DNA from: Pseudomonadota bacterium
GTDB taxonomy: Bacteria > Pseudomonadota > Alphaproteobacteria > Caulobacterales > Caulobacteraceae
Length of the DNA stretch: 64,000 nt
Assembly (NCBI GenBank): GCA_963205005.1
Contig: CAUJHW010000005.1
Span: 62,001 to 126,000 of the forward strand
Reading direction: 5' to 3'
Made by a program: the position numbers and the translations under genes. Shown here in pieces: positions 9,491-19,281 of this stretch (the first letter of the stretch is position 1; each line of letters opens with the position of its first letter). Under the pieces are notes generated by a model that was not told the DNA's origin, made no database searches, and saw nothing but the letters and a program-made list of their open reading frames with translations.

Positions 9491-9527
9491 GAAGGCCGGC
9501 CGCGCCCCCAGGCGCGGCCGGCTTCTT
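9491..9527. terminator. Bidirectional terminator between sciP and the RusA-like gene
   Basis: A perfect 12-bp GC-rich stem (9495-9506 with 9511-9522, loop CCCA) flanked by AAGAAG on the left and TTCTTCG on the right. It sits between two converging genes and can act on both strands. Confidence 0.8.
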
Positions 9528-9531
9528 CGTT

Positions 9532-9888
9532 TCAGCCCAGTCTGCGAACCATCACGGTGATCCGTTCCCGGTCGCCGGGCCGGCGCTCCACCAGCAGGCG
9601 GGCAACCTGGGCGTCGTCGTGGAAGGCGTAGCCCTTGATGGCGTCGAGGATCGCCTTGGCAAGGTTGTCGAGGTCCATCCAGGGCGGCTCGCCCACGTAC
9701 TCCATCCCGATCTCGACCGAGAAATCGCCCCAGGCCGGCCGCGAGCCGCGCCAGGCCTTGCGGAAGAATTCGTAGATCAGCGGCTTGTAGTACTTACCCT
9801 GGGTCGTCAGCCCATCGACCGTGAGCTCCATAAGCCCCTCGGCCTCCCGGGCGCGCACCTTGCCGTGCTGGGTCCAGACGTCGGTCAT
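9532..9888 (-). CDS. RusA-family Holliday junction resolvase-like protein
   Basis: 118 aa from the ATG at 9888; an upstream ATG at 9900 would add MRGP. The core MDLDNLAKAILDAI and GYAFHDDAQV carry the acidic residues that bind metal in RusA endonucleases, which resolve four-way DNA junctions. RusA genes are mostly found on lambdoid prophages, but nothing phage-like surrounds this one: neighbours are sciP and fumC. Small RusA-like proteins are also kept on alphaproteobacterial chromosomes. Activity is inferred from the motif. Confidence 0.85.
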   Translation of the reverse strand: MTDVWTQHGKVRAREAEGLMELTVDGLTTQGKYYKPLIYEFFRKAWRGSRPAWGDFSVEIGMEYVGEPPWMDLDNLAKAILDAIKGYAFHDDAQVARLLVERRPGDRERITVMVRRLG

Positions 9889-9971
9889 CGGGCCCCTCAT
9901 AGCGGTCCGGCGCCTTGCAGTCTCCCGCTGTGGAGTTAAACCCTCTCGGGAAGACAGCCTGGGGGACTTCC

Positions 9972-11360
9972 ATGAGCACGCGGACGGAAACCGACACCTT
10001 CGGACCCATCGAGGTCGCGAACGACGTCTACTGGGGTGCGCAGACCCAGCGCTCGCTCGGCAACTTCAAGATCGGCTGGGAGAAGCAGCCAAAGCCGGTG
10101 ATCCGCGCCCTCGGCATCGTCAAGCGCGCCGCGGCCGAGGCCAACATGGAGCTGGGCAAGCTCGACCCGGAGATCTGCAAGGTCATCGTCGCCGCCGCCC
10201 AGGAGGTGATCGACGGCAAGCTGGACGACCACTTCCCGCTGGTGGTCTGGCAGACCGGCTCCGGCACCCAGTCCAACATGAACGCCAACGAGGTGATCTC
10301 GAACCGCGCCATCGAGATGATGGGCGGGGTGATGGGCTCCAAGAAGCCGGTCCATCCGAACGACCACGTCAACATGAGCCAGTCGTCGAACGACACCTAT
10401 CCGACGGCCATGCACATCGCTTCGGCCGAGGAGGTCGCCCGCTCGGTGATCCCGGCGCTGGAGCACCTGCACAGGGCGCTCGTGGTGAAGTCCGAGGCCT
10501 TCGCCCACATCATCAAGATCGGCCGCACCCACACCCAGGACGCGACGCCCCTGACGCTGGGCCAGGAGTTCGGCGGCTATGCCCACCAGGTCGCCATGTC
10601 GGTGCGCCGGGTGCAGGAGACCCTCTACGGCCTCTATGAACTGGCCCAGGGCGGCACCGCCGTCGGCACCGGCCTGAACGCCCCCATCGGCTTCGCCGAA
10701 CTGGTCGCCAAGAAGATCGCCGGGATCACCGGCCTGCCCTTCGTCACCGCACCGAACAAGTTTGAAGCGCTCGCCGCACACGACGCCATGGTGTTCAGCC
10801 ACGGCGCCCTGACCGCCACGGCCGGCGCCCTGTTCAAGATCGCCAACGACCTTCGCTTCCTGGGCTCCGGCCCCCGCGCCGGCCTGGGCGAACTGGCCCT
10901 GCCCGAGAACGAGCCGGGCTCATCGATCATGCCCGGCAAGGTGAACCCGACCCAGGCCGAGGCCCTGACCATGGTCTGCGCCCACGTCATGGGCAACCAG
11001 ACCGCAATGGCGTTTGCCGGCAGCCAGGGCCACTTCGAGCTGAACGTGTTCAACCCGGTGATGGCCTACAACTTCCTGCAGTCCTGCCGCCTGCTGGCCG
11101 ACGGCGCTGTGTCGTTCACCGACAACATGGTCGCCGGCACAGAGGCCCGCGAGGACAACATCAAGGCCAACCTCGAGCGTTCGCTGATGCTGGTCACTGC
11201 CCTCAACGGCAAGCTGGGCTACGACAACTGCGCCAAGATCGCCAAGGCGGCGCACAAGAACGGCACCACGCTCCGCGAGGTAGCTGTTGGCGGCGGCTAC
11301 CTCACGAACGAGGAGTTCGATCAGTACGTGCGGCCGGAGAAGATGATCTCGCCCGGATGA
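9972..11360 (+). CDS. fumC: Fumarate hydratase class II FumC
   Basis: 462 aa, standard class II length. Converts fumarate to L-malate in the TCA cycle without an iron-sulfur cluster. N-terminus [21 protein letters not shown] and the superfamily signature [13 protein letters not shown] identify it, and SSNDTYPTA and TVGTGLN-like segments complete the active site. The start is placed at ATG 9972 (MSTRTETD), in agreement with family N-termini; a longer reading frame from 9915 would add 19 unlikely residues. Confidence 0.98.
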   Translation: MSTRTETDTFGPIEVANDVYWGAQTQRSLGNFKIGWEKQPKPVIRALGIVKRAAAEANMELGKLDPEICKVIVAAAQEVIDGKLDDHFPLVVWQTGSGTQSNMNANEVISNRAIEMMGGVMGSKKPVHPNDHVNMSQSSNDTYPTAMHIASAEEVARSVIPALEHLHRALVVKSEAFAHIIKIGRTHTQDATPLTLGQEFGGYAHQVAMSVRRVQETLYGLYELAQGGTAVGTGLNAPIGFAELVAKKIAGITGLPFVTAPNKFEALAAHDAMVFSHGALTATAGALFKIANDLRFLGSGPRAGLGELALPENEPGSSIMPGKVNPTQAEALTMVCAHVMGNQTAMAFAGSQGHFELNVFNPVMAYNFLQSCRLLADGAVSFTDNMVAGTEAREDNIKANLERSLMLVTALNGKLGYDNCAKIAKAAHKNGTTLREVAVGGGYLTNEEFDQYVRPEKMISPG

Positions 11361-11404
11361 CCAGCCGCCATTGACCCCGCGCCCGAACCGGCGCGTGAAG
11401 GTTC

Positions 11405-11653
11405 ATGGCCAAGGAAACCGTCTACATCGTCCAGTCGTACAAGGCCGGGCGCGGCAAGTCGTTGAAGGCAGAGCAGCAGGTCGGCTGCAAGACCGCCGAG
11501 GAGGCGCGCCGCAAGGCGGAGCGGCTGGGGCCGCTGCGTCCTGCGGTGGTCGCCTTCTCCGCGACGGCCGACACCGAGATGGGCGACTACGACGAGAACC
11601 CGGTGATCCTCTTCCGCTCCGGCCCACTGCCCCACCCGTTCAACGAGGCCTGA
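11405..11653 (+). CDS. Conserved small protein, unknown function (82 aa)
   Basis: 82 aa, starting MAKETVYIVQSYKAGRGK. A charged helix TAEEARRKAERLGPLRP is followed by a beta-like segment AVVAFSATADTEMGDYDEN. No membrane segment or signal peptide. It lies 44 bp after fumC on the same strand and its stop touches the end of the converging next gene. Resembles small conserved alphaproteobacterial proteins of unknown role; I have no function to offer. Confidence 0.75.
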   Translation: MAKETVYIVQSYKAGRGKSLKAEQQVGCKTAEEARRKAERLGPLRPAVVAFSATADTEMGDYDENPVILFRSGPLPHPFNEA

Positions 11654-12586
11654 CTACTCCGCAGCGTAGACCAAGGGATGGTCGTGGGCCCACAGGTGCG
11701 CCCTGTAGGTGTCGAAGCACTGCTCACCGCAAAGGAGCCGCATCAGGGCGCCCTCGGCAATGAACCGGGCACAGTCCGGATCGGCCTCGACCAGAGGCGC
11801 GAGCGCCTCGGCGTTCCAGGCCCGGGAGTGCTCGATGTCGAGCTGGGCGTGCAGGACGAAGTACTTCCGCTGCTCCGGCGTGCAGCCGAGCCGCTTGAGC
11901 CCCTCCGCCACGGCTCCCACGCGCGTCGGCGCCGTCAGCTCCACCACGCCCAGCGCCCCGATCGACTGGTAGACATAGCGCCGCGTGGTGGCGAAGGCGG
12001 TCATCACATTGGCCAGGCACAATGAGGGCCACAGCGTGCCGGGGATGGTCGGCCTCAGGTCCAGGCCCTCCACCGTGCGGTCCAGCATGGGGCCGTGCAT
12101 CCCGCCCGCATTGCCGCGTCCCATCTCGTCCCAGTAGTTGCGGGCCAGCTCCAGCTTCGGACGCGCCGGCAGCTTGACCTGTGTCATGGCCACCAGGTCG
12201 TCGAATCCGGCCTCGCCGGCGGCCTCCTGGGTCAGGAACCAGCGCATCTGCTCCAGGCTGGCGTCACGTTCGAGCCAGCCGAACAGCGGATCCCACTGGC
12301 CCGGTCCGGAATCCTTCAGCCCTTCGAACCAGCCGATGAACCTGTCCGGATCGCGGGGGACGTCGGCGACCCGCGGGGCGACATGCGCGCGGAAAGCGTC
12401 AATGAAGGCCCCCTCCAGCCGCAGCATTCGGAAATCGGTATTGAGATCTGCGGTCCAGTCCGGCCCCGGCGTCTGGACCGCGAGCCTTCGGCGGTTCCAG
12501 CGGGCGAGCCCCTGGTGAAGGGCCTCGGCGTCCGGAAACTCGGGTGTGAACGTCCCCAGGCCGGCCAGGCGCGACGATGCAAGCAT
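11654..12586 (-). CDS. Iron-containing redox enzyme, haem-oxygenase-like fold (HDO superfamily)
   Basis: 310 aa all-helical protein. Likely metal ligands are seen in YWDEMGRGNAGGMHGPML (Glu and His) and HAQLDIEHSRAWN (Asp/Glu and His), the pattern of haem-oxygenase-like diiron oxidases/oxygenases. Members act on amino acids, fatty acids and other small molecules; the substrate here cannot be predicted. It follows the polyprenyl diphosphate synthase gene on the same strand by 63 bp, so the two may be cotranscribed. The plus-strand 82-aa gene ends at its stop. Confidence 0.85.
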   Translation of the reverse strand: MLASSRLAGLGTFTPEFPDAEALHQGLARWNRRRLAVQTPGPDWTADLNTDFRMLRLEGAFIDAFRAHVAPRVADVPRDPDRFIGWFEGLKDSGPGQWDPLFGWLERDASLEQMRWFLTQEAAGEAGFDDLVAMTQVKLPARPKLELARNYWDEMGRGNAGGMHGPMLDRTVEGLDLRPTIPGTLWPSLCLANVMTAFATTRRYVYQSIGALGVVELTAPTRVGAVAEGLKRLGCTPEQRKYFVLHAQLDIEHSRAWNAEALAPLVEADPDCARFIAEGALMRLLCGEQCFDTYRAHLWAHDHPLVYAAE

Positions 12587-12649
12587 ACTGATGACTCCCT
12601 CGGACGCGAGGAAGCGCGCGGGCCGGGGAACGGGTTCCTACAGCCGGGC

Positions 12650-13717
12650 TTAGGCCCGGCGCAGCACCGCGAAGTCGGCGAGGTCGTTCAGGGCGGGCAG
12701 CCAGGTCGCGCCGCCGAAGCCGGCGATGGCCGCCTTGGCGCTGTCAGCATAGCGGGCGGCCAAGGCGAGCGTATCGTCCAGAGCGCGGGTCTCGCGGATC
12801 AGGTCGAAGGCGTGTTCGAGATCGCCCTCGACCTGCTCGCGGCGGTCAATGGTGCGGACCCAGAAGTCGCGCTCTGAGGCCGCGGTGCGGGCCATGGCCA
12901 GCAGCAGCGGCAGGGTGACCTTGCCCTCCCGGAAGTCGTCGCCGGGGTTCTTGCCCAGGGTCTTGGCGTCGCCGGAATAGTCGAGCGCGTCGTCGATCAG
13001 CTGGAAGGCCAGGCCCAGGTCCTGGCCGAACCGGCGCATGGCCCGACAGCGGTCCGGCGCGGCCCCGGCCGACACGGCGCCGGCCTCGGCGGCGGCGGCG
13101 AACAGCTCGGCGGTCTTGGCCTTGATGATCTCGATGTAGACCTCCTGCGAGAGGTCGAGGTCGTGGGAGCGGGTGAGCTGCAGCACCTCGCCCTCGGAGA
13201 TGACCCGGCTGGCCCGCGCCAGGATCTCCAGCGCCGGCATGGAGCCCGCGCCCACCATGAGTTCGAAGGCCCGGGCGAAGAGGAAGTCGCCCACCAGCAC
13301 GCTGGCCGGGGCGCCCCAGATCAGGTGCGCGGCCACCCGGCCCCGGCGCAACTGGGAGGAATCGACCACATCGTCGTGCAGCAGGGTCGCGGTGTGGATG
13401 AACTCGACGGCCGCCGCCAGCTTGAGGCAGTTGTCATCGCGGGCGCCGCAGAGCCGGGCCGCGGCGATGGTCAGCAATGGCCGCAGGCGCTTGGCCGAGC
13501 CGGCGATGAGGTGGTCGGCCAGCGCCGGGATCACGGGCACCGGACTGTCCATGTGCTCGCGGATCAGGGCGTCAACCGCCTGCATGTCCGGACCCGCCAG
13601 CTTCAGCAGCGGATCCAGCGAGGGCGGGGCGGCAAGAGCCTGGGCAGCGTCCAAGCGAAACAGTCCTTCATCGTCCAAGAGCGCCGTGCCCCATCCGGTC
13701 GCCGTTTGCCGGGACAA
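12650..13717 (-). CDS. ispB: Polyprenyl (octa/decaprenyl) diphosphate synthase
   Basis: 355 aa trans-prenyltransferase. The first Asp-rich motif is HDDVVDSSQLRRG (Asp residues about 115-119), the second is LIDDALDYSGD; SAKRLRPLLT binds the diphosphate. It makes the isoprenoid side chain of ubiquinone from FPP and IPP. The N-terminal 40 residues before the conserved region are longer than usual, and no strong Shine-Dalgarno supports the ATG at 13717, so the true start may be downstream. Divergent from the following methyltransferase gene. Confidence 0.93.
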   Translation of the reverse strand: MSRQTATGWGTALLDDEGLFRLDAAQALAAPPSLDPLLKLAGPDMQAVDALIREHMDSPVPVIPALADHLIAGSAKRLRPLLTIAAARLCGARDDNCLKLAAAVEFIHTATLLHDDVVDSSQLRRGRVAAHLIWGAPASVLVGDFLFARAFELMVGAGSMPALEILARASRVISEGEVLQLTRSHDLDLSQEVYIEIIKAKTAELFAAAAEAGAVSAGAAPDRCRAMRRFGQDLGLAFQLIDDALDYSGDAKTLGKNPGDDFREGKVTLPLLLAMARTAASERDFWVRTIDRREQVEGDLEHAFDLIRETRALDDTLALAARYADSAKAAIAGFGGATWLPALNDLADFAVLRRA

Positions 13718-13789
13718 TGGTGACGGGATAGGGCACGGTCAAGCGAGCAAGCATACGCGTTCCGCGTTCTTATACCTAAGGTTCCCCCA

Positions 13790-14533
13790 ATGGATGCCGT
13801 CACTGAAGACCGACTGCTCGACGGTCGCGTCAGACTGCGACAGCCTGCCCGGGGCTACCGCGCCGGGCTCGACGCGGCCCTGCTGGCGGCGGCCTGCGAC
13901 GCGAAGCCCGGACAGCGGGTGCTGGAGGCCGGCTGCGGCGCGGGCGGCGCCCTGCTGGCGGCGGCGGCGCGACGTCCCGAGGCCCGGTTCGTCGGGGTGG
14001 AGCGCGATCCCGACGCGCTCGCCCTGGCCCAGGCCAACATCTCCCTGAACGGCGTCCTTGACCGCGTTGAGGCGGTCGAAGGCGACGTGGCGGTGCGGTT
14101 CTCGGTGCTGGGGCTGGAGCCGTTCGACGCGGCGATGACCAACCCGCCCTTCTTCGATGATCCCGGCAGCCTGCGGGGACCCGCACCCGACCGCCGCGCC
14201 GCCTGGATGGCCGACGACGGCCTGGCCGCCTGGATCGGATTCCTGTCGAAAGGGGTGCGCGAGGGCGGCACGATCACCCTGATCCACCGCGCCGACCGGC
14301 TGGCCGACATCCTGACGCTGTTCGGCGAGAAGTGCGGCGGGATCCAGATCCGCCCCGTCCACCCCTTCGCCGACGAACCGGCCAAGCGGGTGCTGGTGCG
14401 CGCCGTCAAGACCGGCAAGGCGCCGCTCCGGCTGCTGCCTGCCCTGGTGCTGCACGACCGTGGCGGCGAGAAGCATCGGCCCGAGGTCGAGGCCATCCTG
14501 CGCGGCGAGGCCGACCTGCCCTGGCTGGGCTAA
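13790..14533 (+). CDS. SAM-dependent methyltransferase, TrmN6 (tRNA1Val m6A37)-like
   Basis: 247 aa. SAM-binding motif VLEAGCGAGGALLA is at residues 44-57, GVERDPDALALAQANI is the acidic loop, and MTNPPFFDD is the NPPF/Y catalytic motif of amino-group (adenine-N6) methyltransferases. Best guess is the TrmN6/YfiC group that modifies A37 of tRNA Val, but some NPPY enzymes act on proteins or other RNAs. The opening VTEDRLLDGRVRLRQPARGYRAG is typical of alphaproteobacterial TrmN6-like proteins. Its stop overlaps the converging DUF1801 gene by 4 bp. Confidence 0.88.
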   Translation: MDAVTEDRLLDGRVRLRQPARGYRAGLDAALLAAACDAKPGQRVLEAGCGAGGALLAAAARRPEARFVGVERDPDALALAQANISLNGVLDRVEAVEGDVAVRFSVLGLEPFDAAMTNPPFFDDPGSLRGPAPDRRAAWMADDGLAAWIGFLSKGVREGGTITLIHRADRLADILTLFGEKCGGIQIRPVHPFADEPAKRVLVRAVKTGKAPLRLLPALVLHDRGGEKHRPEVEAILRGEADLPWLG

Positions 14534-14895
14534 CAGGCGCTCTCGTCCAGCCGCGCCGTATCGGCCAGCAACCGTTCCAGCAGTTCGAAGTCGATCTGGT
14601 CCGGCCGGCGGTAGCGGATGCAGCTCTTGCCGGCGTCCAGCCCCTTCAGCGCCTCGGCGTGCAGGGCGTGCACGCGCGGGCTCACATAGAGCGAGACGTA
14701 CTGCTTCTGGCTGTTGAAGGCGAAGGCCGGGGCGGCGTCGCCCTTCGCATAGGCCGGCATGCCGTAGCGCATCTGTTCGGGGAAGCCCGGCAGGGTCTTC
14801 AGCGCCACAGCGCGGATTTTCGCGAGGCAAGGGGCGCGGGCAGGGTCGGCCTCCGCCAGCCAGGCGTCCACCGTGAGCGCACTCGACTGGACCAT
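14530..14895 (-). CDS. DUF1801 / YdhG-like protein
   Basis: 121 aa with the DUF1801 pattern: LPGFPEQMRYGMPAYAKGD, then AFNSQKQYVSLYVSP, and the closing GKSCIRYRRPDQIDFELL. These are small iron-chaperone-like (CyaY/YdhG fold) proteins of unknown cellular role. One base separates it from the upstream N-acetyltransferase gene, which indicates cotranscription. It overlaps the end of the plus-strand methyltransferase gene by 4 bp. Confidence 0.88.
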   Translation of the reverse strand: MVQSSALTVDAWLAEADPARAPCLAKIRAVALKTLPGFPEQMRYGMPAYAKGDAAPAFAFNSQKQYVSLYVSPRVHALHAEALKGLDAGKSCIRYRRPDQIDFELLERLLADTARLDESAC

Positions 14896-14896
14896 C

Positions 14897-15211
14897 TCAG
14901 CCCAGCCCCAGCTTCGTGCGGTAGGTGTCGTGGACGATATCGCGCCAGTCGGAGGGATGCTTCTGGAGATAGGCCGCGATGAACGGGCAGGTGGGGATCA
15001 CCTTCAGCCCATGGTCACGGGCGTAGCCGAGCGCGGCCTTCGCCAGCGCGCTGCCGACCCCGCGTCCCTCGAAGGCCGGCGGCACCACGGTGTGCGGCAG
15101 GATCATGCCGTGGTCGACCAGGTTGTACTCCGCGAAGGCGGTCTGGCCGTCCAGGTTCACCTCGAACCGGTGGGCGGCGGTGTTGTGGGTCACCTCGGGG
15201 ACATCGGCCAT
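14897..15211 (-). CDS. Small GNAT-family N-acetyltransferase (NATD1-like)
   Basis: 104 aa. The short GNAT core shows VPPAFEGRGVGSALAKAAL (acetyl-CoA P-loop, R/Q-x-x-G-x-G/A type) and KVIPTCPFIAAYLQKHP, the signature of the minimal YidJ/NATD1-type acetyltransferases. The ATG at 15211 (MADVPEVTHN) is preceded by AAGGATC at good distance and fits family length; a much longer open frame upstream has no family support. Substrate unknown. Confidence 0.92.
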   Translation of the reverse strand: MADVPEVTHNTAAHRFEVNLDGQTAFAEYNLVDHGMILPHTVVPPAFEGRGVGSALAKAALGYARDHGLKVIPTCPFIAAYLQKHPSDWRDIVHDTYRTKLGLG

Positions 15212-15315
15212 GATGGATCCTTCGCTGCGCTCAGCCGTCTTCTTGACGCGAAGCCGGGCGCCCGCCAAGGTCCGCGGCGTTCCTGACGCGGCTTTCAGCA
15301 GAGGAGGATGCCCAC

Positions 15316-15375
15316 ATGTCGACCCTGTCGCCCATTGCCCGCGCAGCCCTTCGCTGCGTCGCCGCCGCCTTGTAG
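15316..15375 (+). CDS. Possible 19-codon leader ORF upstream of rsgA
   Basis: ATG at 15316 is preceded by GAGGAGG (15301-15307) with 8-nt spacing, the best Shine-Dalgarno in this 236-bp gap, and encodes MSTLSPIARAALRCVAAAL before a TAG. An imperfect hairpin follows at 15379-15404 (GGAGAT-CCC pairing with GGGATCTCC). It could be a translated leader of the rsgA transcript or a chance ORF; nothing like a run of regulatory codons is seen. Confidence 0.25.
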   Translation: MSTLSPIARAALRCVAAAL

Positions 15376-15447
15376 GCTGGAGATTCCCCGCATCCGGGAT
15401 CTCCGCGGTCGACGCCTGACCGGCTCTCGACATCAAGGACCATCCCA

Positions 15448-16539
15448 TTGCTGAATTCGCCCCTGCTTGCCGCCTATGGCTGGAGCGACGCGCTCCAGGC
15501 CGCCTTCGCTCCCTTCGCCGACCAGGGCCTTGTTCCCGGCCGCATCGTCGTGCAGCAGCGCGGCGGATACCGGCTGATCACCGAGGCCGGCGAGATCGAC
15601 GCTCGCGCCACCGGGCCGCTGATGAAGGCCGCCACCGACATCGATCGCCCCACCGCCGGGGACTGGGTGGCGGTAGAAGCCCGGCCCGGCCAGACCACCG
15701 CCCTGGTTCACGGCGTGCTGCCCCGGTCGACCGCCTTCATCCGCAAGGCCTCCGGACCGCGCGCCGGGGCCCAGGTGGTGGCGGCCAACGTCGACGTGGC
15801 CCTGCTGGTCGCCTCGCTGAACGCCAACCTCAACCCCCGCCGGCTGGAACGGTATCTCGCCACGACGCATGAGAGCGGCGCCCAGCCGGTGATCGTGCTG
15901 ACCAAGGCCGACCTGGCCGAATTCCTCGACGAGGACGTGGCCGAGATCGAGGCCATCGCCCTGGGCGCCCCGGTGCTGGCGCTGTCGGCCAAGACCGGCC
16001 AGGGCCTGGAGGCGTTGGCCCAGTGGATGCAACCGGGCAGGACCGCCGTGCTGCTGGGCTCGTCGGGTGCGGGCAAGTCGACCCTGCTGAACGTCCTGGC
16101 CGGCGAGGAGCGGATGGCCACCCGCGAGGTGCGGGCCACCGACGACCGGGGCCGGCACACCACGACCCATCGCGAACTGGTGCTGCTGCCGTCCGGCGCC
16201 CTGATCCTCGACACGCCGGGGATGCGGGAGCTGGGCCTCTGGGACGCCGATGAAGGGGTTTCGGCCACCTTCGCCGATATCGAGGAACTGGCCACCCAGT
16301 GCCGGTTCCGCGACTGCGCCCACGGCGATGAGCCGGGCTGCGCCATCCAGGCCGCCATCGACGCGGGCGAACTCGATCCCAGCCGGCTCTACAATTACGA
16401 GAAGCTGCAGGCCGAACTGGCTCACGACCGCCGCCGCCAGGACCCGGTGGCGGCTCTGGAGAACCGGAAGCTGTGGGCGTCGCGCCACAAGGCCGGCAAG
16501 GCCCGGACCAAGGCCAAGCGGCGGATGCCGGACGAATAG
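15448..16539 (+). CDS. rsgA: Ribosome small-subunit-dependent GTPase A (RsgA)
   Basis: 363 aa circularly permuted GTPase that assists late 30S assembly. Order of motifs: N-terminal OB fold, NVDVALLVAS, G4 LTKADLAEF, G1 GSSGAGKSTLLN (from residue 203), G3 DTPGMRELG, then the C-terminal zinc site CRFRDCAHGDEPGC. The start is a TTG at 15448 preceded by AAGGAC; this gives a normal N-terminus (LNSPLLAAYGWSD). A basic C-terminal tail (KAGKARTKAKRRMPDE) is seen, as in family members that contact rRNA. Confidence 0.95.
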   Translation: MLNSPLLAAYGWSDALQAAFAPFADQGLVPGRIVVQQRGGYRLITEAGEIDARATGPLMKAATDIDRPTAGDWVAVEARPGQTTALVHGVLPRSTAFIRKASGPRAGAQVVAANVDVALLVASLNANLNPRRLERYLATTHESGAQPVIVLTKADLAEFLDEDVAEIEAIALGAPVLALSAKTGQGLEALAQWMQPGRTAVLLGSSGAGKSTLLNVLAGEERMATREVRATDDRGRHTTTHRELVLLPSGALILDTPGMRELGLWDADEGVSATFADIEELATQCRFRDCAHGDEPGCAIQAAIDAGELDPSRLYNYEKLQAELAHDRRRQDPVAALENRKLWASRHKAGKARTKAKRRMPDE

Positions 16540-16700
16540 CGGCAGCCCCCCCGCGAAGCGAGACGGGAGAAGTTGGCCCAGCGGTTGCCCGGCTACGCCG
16601 ACACCCCAAATCGGGGGAGGTCGAAAGGTTTGGGATCGTGATTAACGGGCGCCCGTGACGGGAGCCGCAATCCGCCGCTCCGTCCTGTGCATGGAGATGG

Positions 16701-17450
16701 GTGTTGTCGTTCCGACCGTTTTCCACCGCCGCTGTCGTCCTGGCGGCCTCGCTCATGGTCGCCGCGCCGGCCTCGGCCGCCGCGGTGATCTACACGTTCA
16801 CCGGCGTCCTCTCGTCAGGCTATGACGCGACCGGCGAATTCGGCGTCGCGGGTCTCGACCTGACCGGAAAGAACTTCACCGCCGTGTTCCGGCGCGACGA
16901 CGACACGCCGGGCGCCAACTTCCAGTCAACGGCCACCTCGAGCGCGGTGTTCCGCTCGGGCGGCCCCCCTCCGGTCACGGGGTCGCTCACCATCGGCGGC
17001 GTGACGATCGACTTCGGTCTCATGGACGGACGCCAGGTCCAGACGGCCCAGCCCGGCGTGGAACAGGCCGCGTTCTCCACTCAGGACCAGGAGAACTACA
17101 CGGCGGGCTTCATCGACCATCACTTCGGGGCCCAACTGACCGCCGGGGCCGTGGGCTTCGGAACCAGCTATCTCGGGGGCCCGGACTATCACAACCTGCC
17201 CGCGCTCACCGCGGTCGGCATGCCGGGGCTGACGCTCTACGGGAATTTCAGGATCGATGGCTACGACCAGAACTTCACGACCGGCCAGTATCAGAACTTC
17301 CGAACCGCCAGTGGCGCCTTCTCCCCCACAGCCATGACCGTGACTGTCACCGGCGTGCCCGAACCCGGCGCCTGGAGCCTGGCGATCCTGGGCTTCCTCG
17401 GCGTGGGCGCGGCGCTGCGCAGGCGTGGCGCGGTGGCCCTGGAGGTCTGA
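16701..17450 (+). CDS. Secreted PEPxxWA-CTERM protein
   Basis: 249 aa with a GTG start at 16701. A Sec signal peptide (AAVVLAASLMVAAPASAAA) is followed by a beta-rich, Gly/Thr-rich exported domain and a C-terminal tripartite tail: VPEPGAWSLAILGFLGVGAALRRRG, i.e. PEP motif, membrane helix and Arg cluster. The PEPxxWA variant is common in alphaproteobacteria and is thought to be a sorting and processing signal linked to exosortase-type systems. Function of the mature protein is unknown. A second member is encoded at 28082-29059. Confidence 0.88.
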   Translation: MLSFRPFSTAAVVLAASLMVAAPASAAAVIYTFTGVLSSGYDATGEFGVAGLDLTGKNFTAVFRRDDDTPGANFQSTATSSAVFRSGGPPPVTGSLTIGGVTIDFGLMDGRQVQTAQPGVEQAAFSTQDQENYTAGFIDHHFGAQLTAGAVGFGTSYLGGPDYHNLPALTAVGMPGLTLYGNFRIDGYDQNFTTGQYQNFRTASGAFSPTAMTVTVTGVPEPGAWSLAILGFLGVGAALRRRGAVALEV

Positions 17451-17540
17451 CCGGGGTCAGGGGTGTTGGTGCCCCTCTTCCTGCCCTCTCCCTCCTCGGC
17501 TTTGCCAGGGGGAGAGGAAGGAGTTGTAGCTTGAGACGAA

Positions 17541-17568
17541 AGAAGCCCGGACCTGCGCCCGGGCTTCT
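17541..17568. terminator. Terminator hairpin between the PEP-CTERM gene and ilvC
   Basis: AGAAGCCCGG at 17541-17550 pairs perfectly with CCGGGCTTCT at 17559-17568. On the minus strand it is followed by TTTCGTCTC, so it probably ends the ilvC transcript, and it may serve the converging plus-strand gene as well. A second GC hairpin (ATCCCCGC with GTGGGGAT) lies at 17582-17602, closer to the ilvC stop. Confidence 0.7.
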
Positions 17569-17617
17569 CTGATCTTTGCCTGATCCCCGCTCTCGTGGGG
17601 ATGACCCGCTGCGCGGG

Positions 17618-18727
<1,110 letters not shown>

Positions 18728-18798
18728 TCAAGGGAAGCCGCCAATTCGGCGACCGCGAACACGTCGCCTGCCGGCCCGAAGCGTGGCAGATCGGGGCA

Positions 18799-19224
18799 AT
18801 GATCGAGGTTTCGCCCGAAATCCAGCTCGGCGACGACGAGGTTCAGGTGCGCGCGGTCCGCGCCTCCGGCCCCGGCGGGCAGCACGTGAACAAGGTGTCC
18901 ACGGCCATCGAACTGCGCTTCGACGTGCGCGGTTCACCGTCGCTGACGCCGGCGGTGCAGGCGCGGCTGGAGAAGCTGGCGGGCAGCCGGCTGACCTTGG
19001 AAGGCGTGATCGTCCTGGTGGCCCAGGCGCGGCGCTCGCAGGAGATGAACCGGCAGGAGGCCTACGAGCGGCTGTTCGAGCTGATCCGCAAGGCGGCCGA
19101 GCCCCCGCCCCCGCCGCGCAAGAAGACACGGCCCACCTACGCCTCGAAGCTGCGGCGGGTGGAAGGCAAGGTGAAGCGCGGCAACGTCAAGGCGATGCGC
19201 GGGCGGCCTACAGGCGAGGACTAG
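18799..19224 (+). CDS. arfB: Alternative ribosome-rescue factor / peptidyl-tRNA hydrolase ArfB (YaeJ)
   Basis: 141 aa, matching ArfB. RASGPGGQHVNKVSTAIELR contains the catalytic GGQ that hydrolyses peptidyl-tRNA on stalled ribosomes, and the basic C-terminal tail (PPRKKTRPTYASKLRR to KRGNVKAMRGRP) is the part that enters the empty mRNA channel. The small size and missing codon-recognition domains exclude a normal release factor. Start at ATG 18799. Converges on the DUF1508 pair through a hairpin. Confidence 0.95.
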   Translation: MIEVSPEIQLGDDEVQVRAVRASGPGGQHVNKVSTAIELRFDVRGSPSLTPAVQARLEKLAGSRLTLEGVIVLVAQARRSQEMNRQEAYERLFELIRKAAEPPPPPRKKTRPTYASKLRRVEGKVKRGNVKAMRGRPTGED

Positions 19225-19240
19225 GGCACGGCGCCGCCCC

Positions 19241-19270
19241 GCCTTTCCTCCCCAAGAAGGGAGGAAAGGC
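19241..19270. terminator. Perfect 12-bp hairpin between arfB and DUF1508 gene
   Basis: Bases 19241-19252 (GCCTTTCCTCCC) pair perfectly with 19259-19270 across a 6-nt loop, between converging genes. There is no clear T-run on either side, so it may act as an mRNA 3' end or a factor-assisted terminator. Confidence 0.5.
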
Positions 19271-19281
19271 CGCGGCGTCCG

